DNA of 64,000 nucleotides from Lysobacterales bacterium (GTDB lineage Bacteria > Pseudomonadota > Gammaproteobacteria > Xanthomonadales > Xanthomonadaceae), in NCBI GenBank assembly GCA_015655355.1, contig JAATFG010000065.1:26990-90989 (forward strand). The letters run 5' to 3'. Within the stretch, counting starts at the first letter, position 1; every line of letters begins with the position of its first letter. This document shows, in pieces, positions 52,949-62,425 of the stretch. The notes beneath the pieces are model-generated. The model was not told where the DNA came from and searched no databases. It saw only the letters and a list, made by a program, of their open reading frames with translations. A program made the translations under genes and the position numbers.

Positions 52949-55690
52949 ATGAGCAAGCGCATCACCGCCCGGCGTCTTTCGCAATCGGTCGCCCAAGCCC
53001 TGCACGCCACGCCTGCCGTTGCCTTGCTGGCACTAGGCCTGAGTGCGCCGGCCTTCGCGGCGGACAACCCTGCCGCCGACACCGATCCGGCCGACCCGCA
53101 GGCCAAGACCCTGGACACGGTCAACGTGATCTCCACCGGTACGCGCAAGACCAACATGGCCGTGACCGACAGCCCGGCGCCGATCCAGTTGGTCAGTGCC
53201 GAGAAGCTCGAACAGAGCGGCGCTCAGGATGTGATGAATGCCTTGGCCAAGCAGGTACCTTCGTTCAACGCCTCCCAGACCGGCGGTGACATGGCCAGCC
53301 AGACGCTGACCGCCGCGCTGCGCAATCTTTCGCCGAACCATACCCTGATCCTGGTCAACGGCAAGCGCCGTCATGTCACCGCCAATGCCAACGCCACCAA
53401 TGGTGCGCAGACCACCGACCTGTCGTTCATCCCCGAAGGCGCGATCGACCACGTCGAAGTGCTGACCGACGGTGCTGCGGCGCTGTACGGTTCCGATGCC
53501 ATCGCGGGTGTGGTCAACATCATCCTCAAGAAGAATTACAACGGCGGCGAAATAGACGCCAGCTACGGCGGCTACAAGGATGGCGGTGGCCGCGATCCGC
53601 AGTTCAGTGCGAACTACGGGTTCGGCAACGACAAGGGTTACTTCAACATCAGTGCCGAAGTGGAGAATCGCCAGTCGGTCTATCGTTTTTCCAACCCTTC
53701 CTACGGCCAATGCCTGGCCGACATCGCGGCTTGCCAAGCCTATGCGACAGCCAATGGCCGCACCGCGCTGCAGAACTACATCAACAACGACCAGGGAGCG
53801 ATCTACAACAAGAACTTCCCGGCGCTGAATACCTGGAACAACCCGCCGGAAGTGCATCGCAAGATCGGCATGTTCAGCGCAGGCTACAACTTCGACAACG
53901 GCATCGAGTTCTACTCCGTCGGCAGCTATGGCAAGAAGACCGCGCAGTCGTTCGAGAACTATCGCCGCCCCTCGCAGGATGGCGGCTATGTCGACCCGAA
54001 CACGGGAGAGACATTGCACAAATACGCCTATGGCTTCAATCCGCTGGAAGCCTCGGACGAGACCGATTACGACCTCACCGTTGGCTTCAAGGGCGAGTTC
54101 GGCAATGGCTGGATGTGGGATGCCTCCACCGAGTACGGCCGCAGCGACATGGACGTGTACACGCTGGACTCGATGAACTTCTCGCTGTGGAACGACTTCG
54201 GCACTTCACCGGAAAATTTCTACGATGGCAAGTTCTATGCCACCCAGTGGGATAACAACTTCAACGTGACCAAGGACTTCGACATCGGCCTGTCCGCGCC
54301 GCTGACCTTCAACGCCGGCTTGGAATACCGTCGCGATGGCTATGGCATCGAAACAGGTGAAGCAGCCTCGTATTACGGTGCCGGCGCGTCGTCCTTCCCG
54401 GGCTACAGTGCGTCGCTTGCAGGCGATTATGCGCGTCACAGCCAGGCCGTGTTCGTGGACGCGGTGCTCAATCCGACCGAACACTGGCTGGTCGATGCCG
54501 CCGTCCGCTACGAGAAATACAGCGATTTCGGCAGCAAGACCGTCGGCAAGCTGACCACCCGCTACGACTTCACCGATACCTTCGCCATCCGCGCCACCGC
54601 CAGCACCGGCTTCCGCGCGCCGACGATGGGCGAGAACTACTATTCGGCCATTGCGGTCTCGCCCACTGGCGCAACCCCGGTCATCCCGGCGGCCTCGGTC
54701 GGTAACGGTCTGAAACCGGAAACCAGCACCAATCTCTCGCTGGGTTTCGTGTTCAATCCCTTCGACAACTTGAACATTACCCTGGATGCGTACCAGATCA
54801 AGATCAAGGATCGTACCTATCTGGGGACATTCGACTATGCGACGCAGCAGAGTGCCGACACCGTGACGGGTCGTACCACTGGCACATGGAACGAGCTGCT
54901 GCCCGATCCGGCGGATTCCGATGGCGATGGCATCCCGGATGACAGTTACAACCAGATTCTGGGCGAAGCATTGGCGGCTCGCGGATTCATTGGCCAATGG
55001 GACGATCCGAGCGCAGCGGCGGGCGGCACCCTGGATCCGACGGCACGCCAGAACATCAGCATGAGCTTCTTCAGCAACGTGCTGGATACCAAGACCACTG
55101 GTGTCGACTTCGTCGCCAACTACAACATGACCCAATTCGACTGGGGTTCCATCGACTGGAACCTGGCGGCGAACTGGAGCAAGACCGAAGTGACTCGCGC
55201 CGGGCGCGTGCCCGGGTTCGAGAGCATTCCCCTGTTCGGTGCGGCCGACATCTTCAACATCGAGCACGACTATCCGAAGTACCGCATCAATTTCGGCCCG
55301 ACGTTCAACATCGGCAAGTTCAGCATCAACCTGACCGAACAGATTTACGGCAAGCAGGACATGACCGGGAGTCAAGCCGTTCTGGCCAGCCAATACGTGA
55401 ATGCCGGCTTGACCCCGCCGATCGAGACCATCGGGGGCACCGATTACGTCAAGGAGGAAATCGGCGTGATGGCATTGACCAACCTGGACATCACGTTCAA
55501 GCCGACCGACAAGGTCACCGTCAGCATTGGCGGCGACAACGTGCTCAACAAGTATCCGGACAAGATTCCGTCCTCGGTCTGGACCTATGACGTGGCCAAC
55601 TACCAGCAAGGCAACAACGAGTATTTGACGGGCAGCCCGATCGGCTATTTCGGTGCCTACTACTACGCCAAGGTCAAGGTCAAGTTCTGA
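52949..55690 (+). CDS. TonB-dependent receptor
   Basis: A 913-residue outer-membrane receptor. The signal peptide ends near SAPAFAADN; the TonB-box-like segment is LDTVNVISTG; the plug has LSPNHTLILVNGKRRHV and GAAALYGSDAIAGVVNI; the C-terminal strand ends YYYAKVKVKF. It belongs to the large OMR receptors of xanthomonads. Next gene on the same strand (153 bases later) is a Tat-exported aminotransferase. Base composition is slightly less GC-rich than that of neighbours (more synonymous T/A), perhaps a later acquisition. Confidence 0.9.
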   Translation: MSKRITARRLSQSVAQALHATPAVALLALGLSAPAFAADNPAADTDPADPQAKTLDTVNVISTGTRKTNMAVTDSPAPIQLVSAEKLEQSGAQDVMNALAKQVPSFNASQTGGDMASQTLTAALRNLSPNHTLILVNGKRRHVTANANATNGAQTTDLSFIPEGAIDHVEVLTDGAAALYGSDAIAGVVNIILKKNYNGGEIDASYGGYKDGGGRDPQFSANYGFGNDKGYFNISAEVENRQSVYRFSNPSYGQCLADIAACQAYATANGRTALQNYINNDQGAIYNKNFPALNTWNNPPEVHRKIGMFSAGYNFDNGIEFYSVGSYGKKTAQSFENYRRPSQDGGYVDPNTGETLHKYAYGFNPLEASDETDYDLTVGFKGEFGNGWMWDASTEYGRSDMDVYTLDSMNFSLWNDFGTSPENFYDGKFYATQWDNNFNVTKDFDIGLSAPLTFNAGLEYRRDGYGIETGEAASYYGAGASSFPGYSASLAGDYARHSQAVFVDAVLNPTEHWLVDAAVRYEKYSDFGSKTVGKLTTRYDFTDTFAIRATASTGFRAPTMGENYYSAIAVSPTGATPVIPAASVGNGLKPETSTNLSLGFVFNPFDNLNITLDAYQIKIKDRTYLGTFDYATQQSADTVTGRTTGTWNELLPDPADSDGDGIPDDSYNQILGEALAARGFIGQWDDPSAAAGGTLDPTARQNISMSFFSNVLDTKTTGVDFVANYNMTQFDWGSIDWNLAANWSKTEVTRAGRVPGFESIPLFGAADIFNIEHDYPKYRINFGPTFNIGKFSINLTEQIYGKQDMTGSQAVLASQYVNAGLTPPIETIGGTDYVKEEIGVMALTNLDITFKPTDKVTVSIGGDNVLNKYPDKIPSSVWTYDVANYQQGNNEYLTGSPIGYFGAYYYAKVKVKF

Positions 55691-55843
55691 TTCCGGCAAA
55701 AACAGCATCGATACTGCGTCAACCCTTCCGCTCCGGCAGAAGGGTTTTCGCGTGACCGAAAGCCGCTTTTGTGACCGGTTCCGTTCGGTCCGCATACCTC
55801 GGGTTCCAGATCTCATTCCCTTCGCCGCTTCGAGGAAAAAATC

Positions 55844-57085
55844 ATGTCGTCCCGGATATCCCGTCGCAAATTCCTCGTCGGTTCCGCAGTTGCCGCCGGC
55901 GCTGTCGGTGTCGGCTTGCAGCCTCTTGCACTGGCCGAACCCAAAACCAAGGCTGCCACCGCCATCGCACCTGCGGTGGACGAGGCCACCGCCCCGCTGG
56001 TGCAGATCGGTGCCAACGAGTACTGGACCGGCCCGTGCGATGCCGCGCAGAAGGCGATCGTCGACATCGCGCCGCAGGGTGACCGCTACCTGTTCATGAC
56101 CTTGGGGCCGCAGCTGTACCAGACCCTCGTCAGCCACTGGAACCTGCCGGGGCCGGATCACGTGATCGCCTACCACGGCTCCACGCCGCCGCTGGTCAAC
56201 ACGATGCTGGCCTATACCAATCCCGAGCATCCGTTGATCACCGCCGATCCGACCTTCGAACAGGGCTGGGAGTCGGCCGCTTCCACTGGCGCAAAGGTGT
56301 TCAAGATCCCGGCGCGCAAGGACGATTCGCACGATGTCGCGGCAATGTGCAAGAAAGCCGCGGAAGTCGATGCCGGCGTGATCTACATCTGCAATCCGAA
56401 CAACCCGACCGGTGCGATCACCCTGCGCAAGGACATCGAATACGCGTTGGCGAACAAGCCGAAAGGCACGCTTCTGGTCGTCGACGAGGCCTACATCGAT
56501 TTCTCCGAGAACGCAAAGACGGTGATCGACCTGGTTGCCGCGCACGCCGACCTGATGGTGTTGCGCACGATGTCCAAGTTGTACGGAATGGCCGGCATCC
56601 GTTTCGGCTATGCCATCGCCCAGCCGACGGTGCTGAAGAAGCTGAAGTACTTCGGGGTCAATTCGGTGGCGGTGACGTCGATGGCCGCGGCGATCGCCAG
56701 CCTCAACGACAAGGACGTGATCCCGACCCGCCGTGCGTTGAACACGAAGACGCGCGTGGAAACCGTGGCCTTCCTCAACAAGCTCGGCTACAAGACGACG
56801 AAGTCCGAATCGAACTGTTTCCTGGTCGACGTCAAGCGCCCGGCCAAGGAGTTCCAGAAGGACATCGCGACCCACGGCATCATGGTCGGCCGCAGTTGGC
56901 CGGGCTTCGAGAACCAGTCGCGCATCACCGTCGGTTCGCCGGAGGAAATGGCGCGCTTCCGCGATGCTTTCGCGAAAGTGATCAAGGGCGAACTCGGCCC
57001 GCTGCCGCCGCCCAAGCCGTTCCAGATGAGCATGCTCGAACGCGGCCTGCTCGAAATCGGCGGTTACGGGCACCGCATGGCCTGA
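55844..57085 (+). CDS. Tat-exported PLP-dependent aminotransferase (HisC-like)
   Basis: A 413-residue class I/II aminotransferase. It begins with a twin-arginine signal (SRRKFLVGSA, then a hydrophobic Ala/Gly stretch), so it should be folded with PLP in the cytoplasm and exported. The catalytic set is complete: ICNPNNPTGA (Asn), VVDEAYIDFS (Asp, Tyr), TMSKLYGMAGIRFGY (Schiff-base Lys and phosphate Arg), and SRITVGSPEEM (substrate-carboxylate Arg). Closest in fold to histidinol-phosphate aminotransferase, but a periplasmic location makes histidine synthesis unlikely. GAGGAA precedes the ATG. Confidence 0.87.
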   Translation: MSSRISRRKFLVGSAVAAGAVGVGLQPLALAEPKTKAATAIAPAVDEATAPLVQIGANEYWTGPCDAAQKAIVDIAPQGDRYLFMTLGPQLYQTLVSHWNLPGPDHVIAYHGSTPPLVNTMLAYTNPEHPLITADPTFEQGWESAASTGAKVFKIPARKDDSHDVAAMCKKAAEVDAGVIYICNPNNPTGAITLRKDIEYALANKPKGTLLVVDEAYIDFSENAKTVIDLVAAHADLMVLRTMSKLYGMAGIRFGYAIAQPTVLKKLKYFGVNSVAVTSMAAAIASLNDKDVIPTRRALNTKTRVETVAFLNKLGYKTTKSESNCFLVDVKRPAKEFQKDIATHGIMVGRSWPGFENQSRITVGSPEEMARFRDAFAKVIKGELGPLPPPKPFQMSMLERGLLEIGGYGHRMA

Positions 57086-57111
57086 TCGGCGTGCCCGGCC
57101 GCAAACGGAAA

Positions 57112-57136
57112 CGCCGCGGAAAACCGCGGCGTTTTT
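57112..57136 (+). terminator. Rho-independent terminator
   Basis: CGCCGCGG (57112-57119), loop AAAA, CCGCGGCG (57124-57131), then TTTTT. Ends the aminotransferase transcript. Confidence 0.9.
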
Positions 57137-57182
57137 GCTTTTGTTCGTCATTCCGGCGAAAGCCGGAATGACGAACAAAAGC
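57137..57182. repeat. Perfect 21-bp hairpin, REP-like
   Basis: Arms 57137-57157 and 57162-57182 are fully complementary around a GAAA tetraloop; the core GTCATTCCGGC-GAAA-GCCGGAATGAC is related to the palindromes in cydC and cydD (GTCATGCCGGC). It lies directly after the terminator and just before the convergent MalT-like gene. Confidence 0.88.
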
Positions 57183-57202
57183 TGTGGGGTGACGGCGGCG
57201 CG

Positions 57203-59947
57203 TCAGGGCTTGATCACGCCGAGTTGCGCCGCGTTGGTCAGGGCCATGTCGCGGCTGTCGGCGTCGAGCTTCTTGTAGAGGTTCTTGAGGTGGAACTTCA
57301 CCGTGTTCTCGGACAGGTGCAGGTTGCGCGCGATCTGCTTGTTGCTGTGCCCGCGCGCCAGTTGCGCCAGCACTTCGCGTTCGCGCGCGCTGAAGATCTC
57401 GTCGACGTTGTCGTCGTCGCCTTGCAGTTTTTCCAGCAGGGTCTGCACGGTCATCGCGCGGGTGGTGCCGCTGCCCAGTTCCGGATCGTGCTGGCGCGCC
57501 AGGCGCAGCATCGCCTTGGCAGGCAGGCCGAGATCGACGATGGCCTGCCAGGCGCGGGTGCGGGCGACGAAATCCAGCGCGCTGCGCAACGGTGGCAGCG
57601 CCGCCTCGATTTCGCCGCGCTGCTGCAGGCACAAGGCGATGCGCGCATGGCTGCGGGCGAGGTTGAGTTCGTCGCCGCGCGCGGTGCAATCGGCCTCGAC
57701 CGCGCGCAGCAGCGGCAATGCGGCGCTGGCGCGGCCCGAGAGGAAATGCCAGCGCGCCAGCGCGAAACCCAGCGTCACCACCTGCCGCCAGTGCTGCGCG
57801 CGCGTTCGCGCATGCGCGAACGCGGCTTCGGCGCCGGTGTTGGCGACCAGGCCGCCGATCGTCGCCGGATCGGCCTGGTCGAGCATCAGATGCAGGCGCC
57901 ACGCCGAAGCCAGGTCGGACAGCCGTGCCAGCCTGCGCCGGCGCGCGGTGTCGTCGATGCGTTCGAGCACGCGCAATACGCTGCGCCCGCTGGCGTCGTT
58001 GATGCGTGCCAGGGTCAGCGCGGTTTCGTTGGCGGCGACCAGCACGTCGAACCAGCCGTCGTGTTGCTCGACGGATTCCAGCGCGCCGTCGAGCAGGTCG
58101 GCCGCTTCGGCGTAATGGCCGCGCTCGCACTGCAGGCGCGCGAGCAGGCAGCGCACGGTCGCGGCCAGCGCGTCGTCGTGGCCGTGGTTTTCCGATTGCG
58201 CCAGCGCTTCGCGGTAGATCGCGTCGGCGTCGTCGAGGCGGCCTTGCTGGAACGCGCATTTGCCTAGCAGCAGGCGCGCGTGGTTGGCGCCGCGCGGGGC
58301 GTCGGCGCGCAGTTGCTGCAAGGCTTTCTGCCCGAGTTGCCCGGCCTGGTCGAAATCGCCGCGGCCCAGCGCGGCGGCCGCGGCGATGTTGAGCAGCACG
58401 CCGCGGCCGAGCTTGTCGGTTTCGTCCAGCGCGTCGGCCTGCGCGCTCAGCTGGCGCGCGCCGTTTGGATTGGCGCAGATTTCGTCGAGCAGGTTGCGCA
58501 GCCAGGCGACGACGACGATGTAGTCGCGCTCGAACGGCACGCGCTGCGCATCGGGCAGGTCGCGGAATTGCGCGAGCAGGGTTTGCGCGTGGCTGAATTC
58601 GCCGAGGCGCAGGTGCAGATACGCCTGGGTCAGATTGAGCGCCGGATGCTTGCCGACCAGCGCCGGCTCGAAGCGTTCCAGCAGGCTGCGCATGCGCGCC
58701 ACGCCATGCCGCAGCAGCGTCTGCCAGGTGCCGGCGGCGGCGATGAATTCCGCCGCCGCGTCGATGTCGCCGGCCTCGAGCGCGTGGTGCACCGCTTCGG
58801 GCAAGGCGTCGATGCGCATGAAGCCTTCGGCCGCGCGCCGGCGCAAGGCGCGCGTGGCGCCGGGTTCGGCGCGTTCGAGCTGCTGCTGCAGGTATTCGGC
58901 GAACAGCGGGTGATAGCGGAACCATTCGTGCTCGCCGTCCAGCGGCACCAGCAGGCCGTGGAAATCCTCCAGCCGCGCGAGCATCGTGGCGCTGTCGCCG
59001 CGCTGGCGCACGTGGTCGGCCAGCGCGGTGTTGAAGCGCTCGATCACGCAGGTGTGCAGCAGGAATTCGCGCAGTTCCGGGGCGAGGCGCACGACGACCT
59101 GTTCGGCCAGGTAGGCGGCCAGTTGCGCGCTGCGTCCGCTGAAACCGGACAGATCGGATTCCTGCCTGCGCTGGATGTTGCCGCCGGCCCACAGCGCCGC
59201 CAGGTGCAGGGCGACGGCCCAGCCTTCGGTGCGCTCGCGCAGCACGTGCGCCAACTGCGGCGAGGCGTCGCGGCCGAGCACGGCGGCGGTTTCGGTTTCG
59301 TCCAGCGCCAGTTCGGCGGCGCCGAAGCGCGCGAGCTGGCCGTGCGCGGCCAGACGCGCCAGCGGCAGGTCGGGATTCTGCCGTGATGCCAGCAGCAGGT
59401 GCAGGCGCGGCCCGGCGTGTTCGGCCAGGCGCAGCAGCAAGGTGTCGCTGGCGGCGCCGCTGGCGCGGTCGTAGTCGTCGAGGATCAGCACCAGCCGGCG
59501 CGGGCTGGCGCGCAGGGTCTGCACGATCGCGCTGGCGGCGGCGTGCGGGTCGCAATGCTGCCAATGCTGGATCAGGGACTGCAGCGCGGGCACCGGCTCG
59601 GCGCCCGCGCGCGCCAGGGCAATGCCAAGATAGGCGGCGAGGCGGCCCGGATCGCGGTCGTCCTCATCCAGCGACAGCCACCCCACCCCGAGCTCGCCGC
59701 GTTCGTGCAAACGTTGCCGCCACTGCGCTAGCAGCGTGGTCTTGCCGAAACCCGGCGGCGCCAGCAGCAGGCTCATCGGCAGTGGCGCGGCGGCGTCGAG
59801 CTTGTCCAGCAGTTGCGTGCGCGCTACCGTGCCTTGCCGTTGCGGCGGCGGTTCCAGCTTGCTGTCCAGCATCCACTCGGCCACGGCGGCGGCGTCCCGC
59901 GGCTGCGGGGCGCTGCGTGGCGTGAGCACGGTGACGGGCTTGAGCAT
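57203..59947 (-). CDS. LuxR-family ATP-dependent regulator (MalT-like, LAL type)
   Basis: A 914-residue transcription factor. N-terminal STAND ATPase with Walker A APPGFGKTTLL (about residue 64) and Walker B VLILDDYD; a middle of TPR-like helical repeats (about 400-800); a C-terminal LuxR HTH (SAREREVLAQLARGHSNKQIARN and SENTVKFHLKNLYKK). MalT-like regulators bind a small inducer in the TPR region and oligomerise with ATP. Divergent from the amine oxidase operon across 396 bases; it is the obvious candidate regulator for that operon. Confidence 0.9.
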   Translation of the reverse strand: MLKPVTVLTPRSAPQPRDAAAVAEWMLDSKLEPPPQRQGTVARTQLLDKLDAAAPLPMSLLLAPPGFGKTTLLAQWRQRLHERGELGVGWLSLDEDDRDPGRLAAYLGIALARAGAEPVPALQSLIQHWQHCDPHAAASAIVQTLRASPRRLVLILDDYDRASGAASDTLLLRLAEHAGPRLHLLLASRQNPDLPLARLAAHGQLARFGAAELALDETETAAVLGRDASPQLAHVLRERTEGWAVALHLAALWAGGNIQRRQESDLSGFSGRSAQLAAYLAEQVVVRLAPELREFLLHTCVIERFNTALADHVRQRGDSATMLARLEDFHGLLVPLDGEHEWFRYHPLFAEYLQQQLERAEPGATRALRRRAAEGFMRIDALPEAVHHALEAGDIDAAAEFIAAAGTWQTLLRHGVARMRSLLERFEPALVGKHPALNLTQAYLHLRLGEFSHAQTLLAQFRDLPDAQRVPFERDYIVVVAWLRNLLDEICANPNGARQLSAQADALDETDKLGRGVLLNIAAAAALGRGDFDQAGQLGQKALQQLRADAPRGANHARLLLGKCAFQQGRLDDADAIYREALAQSENHGHDDALAATVRCLLARLQCERGHYAEAADLLDGALESVEQHDGWFDVLVAANETALTLARINDASGRSVLRVLERIDDTARRRRLARLSDLASAWRLHLMLDQADPATIGGLVANTGAEAAFAHARTRAQHWRQVVTLGFALARWHFLSGRASAALPLLRAVEADCTARGDELNLARSHARIALCLQQRGEIEAALPPLRSALDFVARTRAWQAIVDLGLPAKAMLRLARQHDPELGSGTTRAMTVQTLLEKLQGDDDNVDEIFSAREREVLAQLARGHSNKQIARNLHLSENTVKFHLKNLYKKLDADSRDMALTNAAQLGVIKP

Positions 59948-60343
59948 CTGCGGTGCGCTGGAAGTTTGGAGGAACAGCCGCAGCGCATCGCCATCGTTGG
60001 CTACGCGCTGGAAAAGGAGATCCCCGCCCGCGTCTTGCGGACGCCTGTTGCCAACTTATGACAGCCACACCGCAAAAGTAAAGGGCGCGTTAATTCAGTT
60101 GCTTGCGTGACTTTTTTGCGACGTCGATCTCGATCAGCCTCACGCGTGCTGGAACGTCGCATGCGTGGCGGCGTGCATTGTCTCGATTGAGTGGATCCAC
60201 CTACCCGACGAATGGGGACCTACTCGCGCGATGCGACCGATTCGTCGCGTGCGGTTGCTATCGTCGTTGCGTTCCGGAGTCGTGCGGGAACATTCCGGCG
60301 CCGGGCCGGAGATGCGCACTCCCTGCAAGCCAGAGGATTTTTG
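59948..60343. other. Intergenic region, divergent MalT-like gene and amine oxidase operon
   Basis: 396 bases, locally less GC-rich around 60050-60115. It must contain promoters in both directions and presumably the regulator's binding sites. I saw no clean palindrome, direct repeat or terminator and no convincing gene. Confidence 0.4.
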
Positions 60344-61954
60344 ATGCAAGGCAATCAATTCGGCGCGATGACACGGCGCCAGCTGTTGGCACGGATCGGC
60401 ATGGCGGCCGGCGGCGCGATGATGTACCAGGCGATGACCAGCCTGGGCATGGCGGCGGAATCGAATTTCCGCGAAGGCTTCAAGCTTGAAGGCAATGCGC
60501 GCGGCACCTCGGTGCTGATCCTCGGCGCGGGGTTGGCGGGCATGACCGCGGCCTACGAGTTGCGCAAGGCCGGCTACAAGGTGCAGATACTGGAATACAA
60601 CGCGCGTCCCGGCGGCCGCAACTGGTCGCTGCATGGCGGCGACACCTACACCGAATTGGGCGGCGCCACCCAGCACTGCAATTTCGACCCGGGGCTGTAC
60701 ATCAATCCCGGCCCGTGGCGCATTCCGCACCACCATCGCGGGGTGTTGAGCTACTGCAAGCAGTTCGGCGTCGCGCTGGAGGCGTTCAACCAGGTCAACT
60801 ACAACGCGCTGGTGCATGGCAAGGACGCGTTCGGCGGCAAGCCGCAGCGCTTCCGCGACGTCGATGCCGATTACAAGGGCCACGTCTCCGAGCTGCTGGC
60901 CAAGTCCACGCAGCAGCATGCGCTGGACCAGGCGGTCGCCAAGGAAGACCAGGAACTGCTGCTGGAATCGCTGCGCAGCTGGGGCGCGCTGGACAAGAAC
61001 TTCGCCTACGCCAAGGGTCCGGAGAGCAGCACGCGCCGCGGTTTCGCCAAGTATCCCGGCGGCGGCCTGTCCGGCAAGCCGGAGTTCTCCGATCCGTTCT
61101 CGGTGCAGGACGTGCTGCGTTCGCGCCTGTGGACCACGCTGGCGGCCGGCAACAACTACGAGATGCAGACCACGATGTTCCAGCCGGTCGGCGGCATGGA
61201 CCAGATCGGCAAGGCGTTCGCGCGCCAGTTGCCCGCGGACGCGATCCGCTACAACGCCAAGGTCACCGGCATCGACCAGGACGCGCACGGCGTCAGCGTC
61301 ACTTGGCAGGATCAGGCCAACGGCAACGCCGAGCAGGTCAGCAAGGCCGACTGGTGCATCTGCACGATTCCGCTGTCGATCCTCAGCCGCCTGCCGGTCA
61401 AGGCCAGCCAGCCGATGCTCGACGCGATTTCCGCGGTGCCGTATGCCGCCTCGGTCAAGGTCGGCCTGCAGTTCAAGCGCCGCTTCTGGGAGGAGGACGA
61501 GGCGATCTATGGCGGCATCAGCTACACCGATCTGCCGATCACCCTGATTTCGTATCCCAGTACCGATTACCACAGCGCCGGCAAGGGCGTGTTGCTCGGC
61601 GCCTACGTGTGGGGGCTGGAAGCGTTCGAGTTCACCGCGATGTCGCCGGAAGATCGCGTGCGCAAGGCGGTGGAATACGGCAGCCAGTTGCACTCGCAGT
61701 ATGCGCAGGAGTTCGACAACGGCGTTGCGGTCGGCTGGCATCGGGTGCCGTTCACCCACGGCTGCTTCGGCCAGTGGAGCGAAGAGGCGCGCGCGGCGCA
61801 TTACGACAACCTGTGCGCCATCGATGGCCGGCTGATGCTCGCCGGCGAGCATGCGTCCTACATCCCGGCCTGGCAGGAAGGCGCGATCACCTCCGCGCAC
61901 GACGCCATCGGCCGCCTGCACCAGCGCGTGATGGCGAAAGGAGGCCACGCATGA
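60344..61954 (+). CDS. Tat-exported flavin monoamine oxidase-family enzyme
   Basis: A 536-residue FAD amine oxidase-superfamily protein. The N-terminus MTRRQLLARIG plus hydrophobic stretch is a twin-arginine signal. The dinucleotide motif is LILGAGLAGMTAAYELRKAG, then ARPGGRNWSL; the C-terminal FAD motif is GEHASYIPAWQEGA. It oxidises an amine or L-amino acid to the imine. AGAGGA lies seven bases before the ATG. It overlaps a cytochrome c gene by ATGA, which suggests electrons go to cytochrome c and not to O2, as shown for the related nicotine enzyme NicA2. The substrate is unknown. Confidence 0.88.
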   Translation: MQGNQFGAMTRRQLLARIGMAAGGAMMYQAMTSLGMAAESNFREGFKLEGNARGTSVLILGAGLAGMTAAYELRKAGYKVQILEYNARPGGRNWSLHGGDTYTELGGATQHCNFDPGLYINPGPWRIPHHHRGVLSYCKQFGVALEAFNQVNYNALVHGKDAFGGKPQRFRDVDADYKGHVSELLAKSTQQHALDQAVAKEDQELLLESLRSWGALDKNFAYAKGPESSTRRGFAKYPGGGLSGKPEFSDPFSVQDVLRSRLWTTLAAGNNYEMQTTMFQPVGGMDQIGKAFARQLPADAIRYNAKVTGIDQDAHGVSVTWQDQANGNAEQVSKADWCICTIPLSILSRLPVKASQPMLDAISAVPYAASVKVGLQFKRRFWEEDEAIYGGISYTDLPITLISYPSTDYHSAGKGVLLGAYVWGLEAFEFTAMSPEDRVRKAVEYGSQLHSQYAQEFDNGVAVGWHRVPFTHGCFGQWSEEARAAHYDNLCAIDGRLMLAGEHASYIPAWQEGAITSAHDAIGRLHQRVMAKGGHA

Positions 61955-62382
61955 AGCCGTTGCATGTCTTGACGGTCGCCGTGGTCGCTGCCGTTGCCGC
62001 GCTGGCATGGGTGGGCGTGCCGTCGCTGGGGTCGCAGGCGCGCGCGCAGAGTTCCGATGCCACGCCGCTGTATCCGCAAGCCGGCTTCGGCACCGCCAAC
62101 GGCGAGGTCGTCTACCACGCGATTTGCCAGGGTTGCCACATGCCCGAAGGCCAGGGCGCGAAAGGCGCGGGCGAATATCCGCAACTGGCCGGCAATCCCA
62201 AGCTCGCCGCCGCGACGTACGTGGCGATGATGGTGCTCGACGGCCACGGCGGCATGCCCGGTTTCGGCAAGATGCTCAACGACAAGCAGGTGGCGGAAGT
62301 GGTCCAATACGTGCGCACCCACAACGGCAACAACTATTCGGATGCGCTCACGCCCGAAGACGTGCACAGCCTGCGCCATTGA
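61951..62382 (+). CDS. Class I c-type cytochrome
   Basis: A 143-residue exported protein. Signal sequence to about QARAQ (residue 33); one haem site CQGCH (Cys59, Cys62, His63) and an axial Met in GGMPGFGK. Single-domain cytochrome similar to the electron acceptors of periplasmic dehydrogenases. Translationally coupled to the flavin amine oxidase, of which it is the likely acceptor. Electrons would then go to azurin, a bc1 complex or a cytochrome c oxidase. Confidence 0.92.
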   Translation: MKPLHVLTVAVVAAVAALAWVGVPSLGSQARAQSSDATPLYPQAGFGTANGEVVYHAICQGCHMPEGQGAKGAGEYPQLAGNPKLAAATYVAMMVLDGHGGMPGFGKMLNDKQVAEVVQYVRTHNGNNYSDALTPEDVHSLRH

Positions 62383-62425
62383 GCCATCCGCTTTCCGTTT
62401 CCGCGACACGCGATAAGGAGTTGTC

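Noticed and set aside
55844..57085. hisC for the exported aminotransferase
   Set aside because: The Tat signal and lack of his genes nearby argue against histidine biosynthesis.
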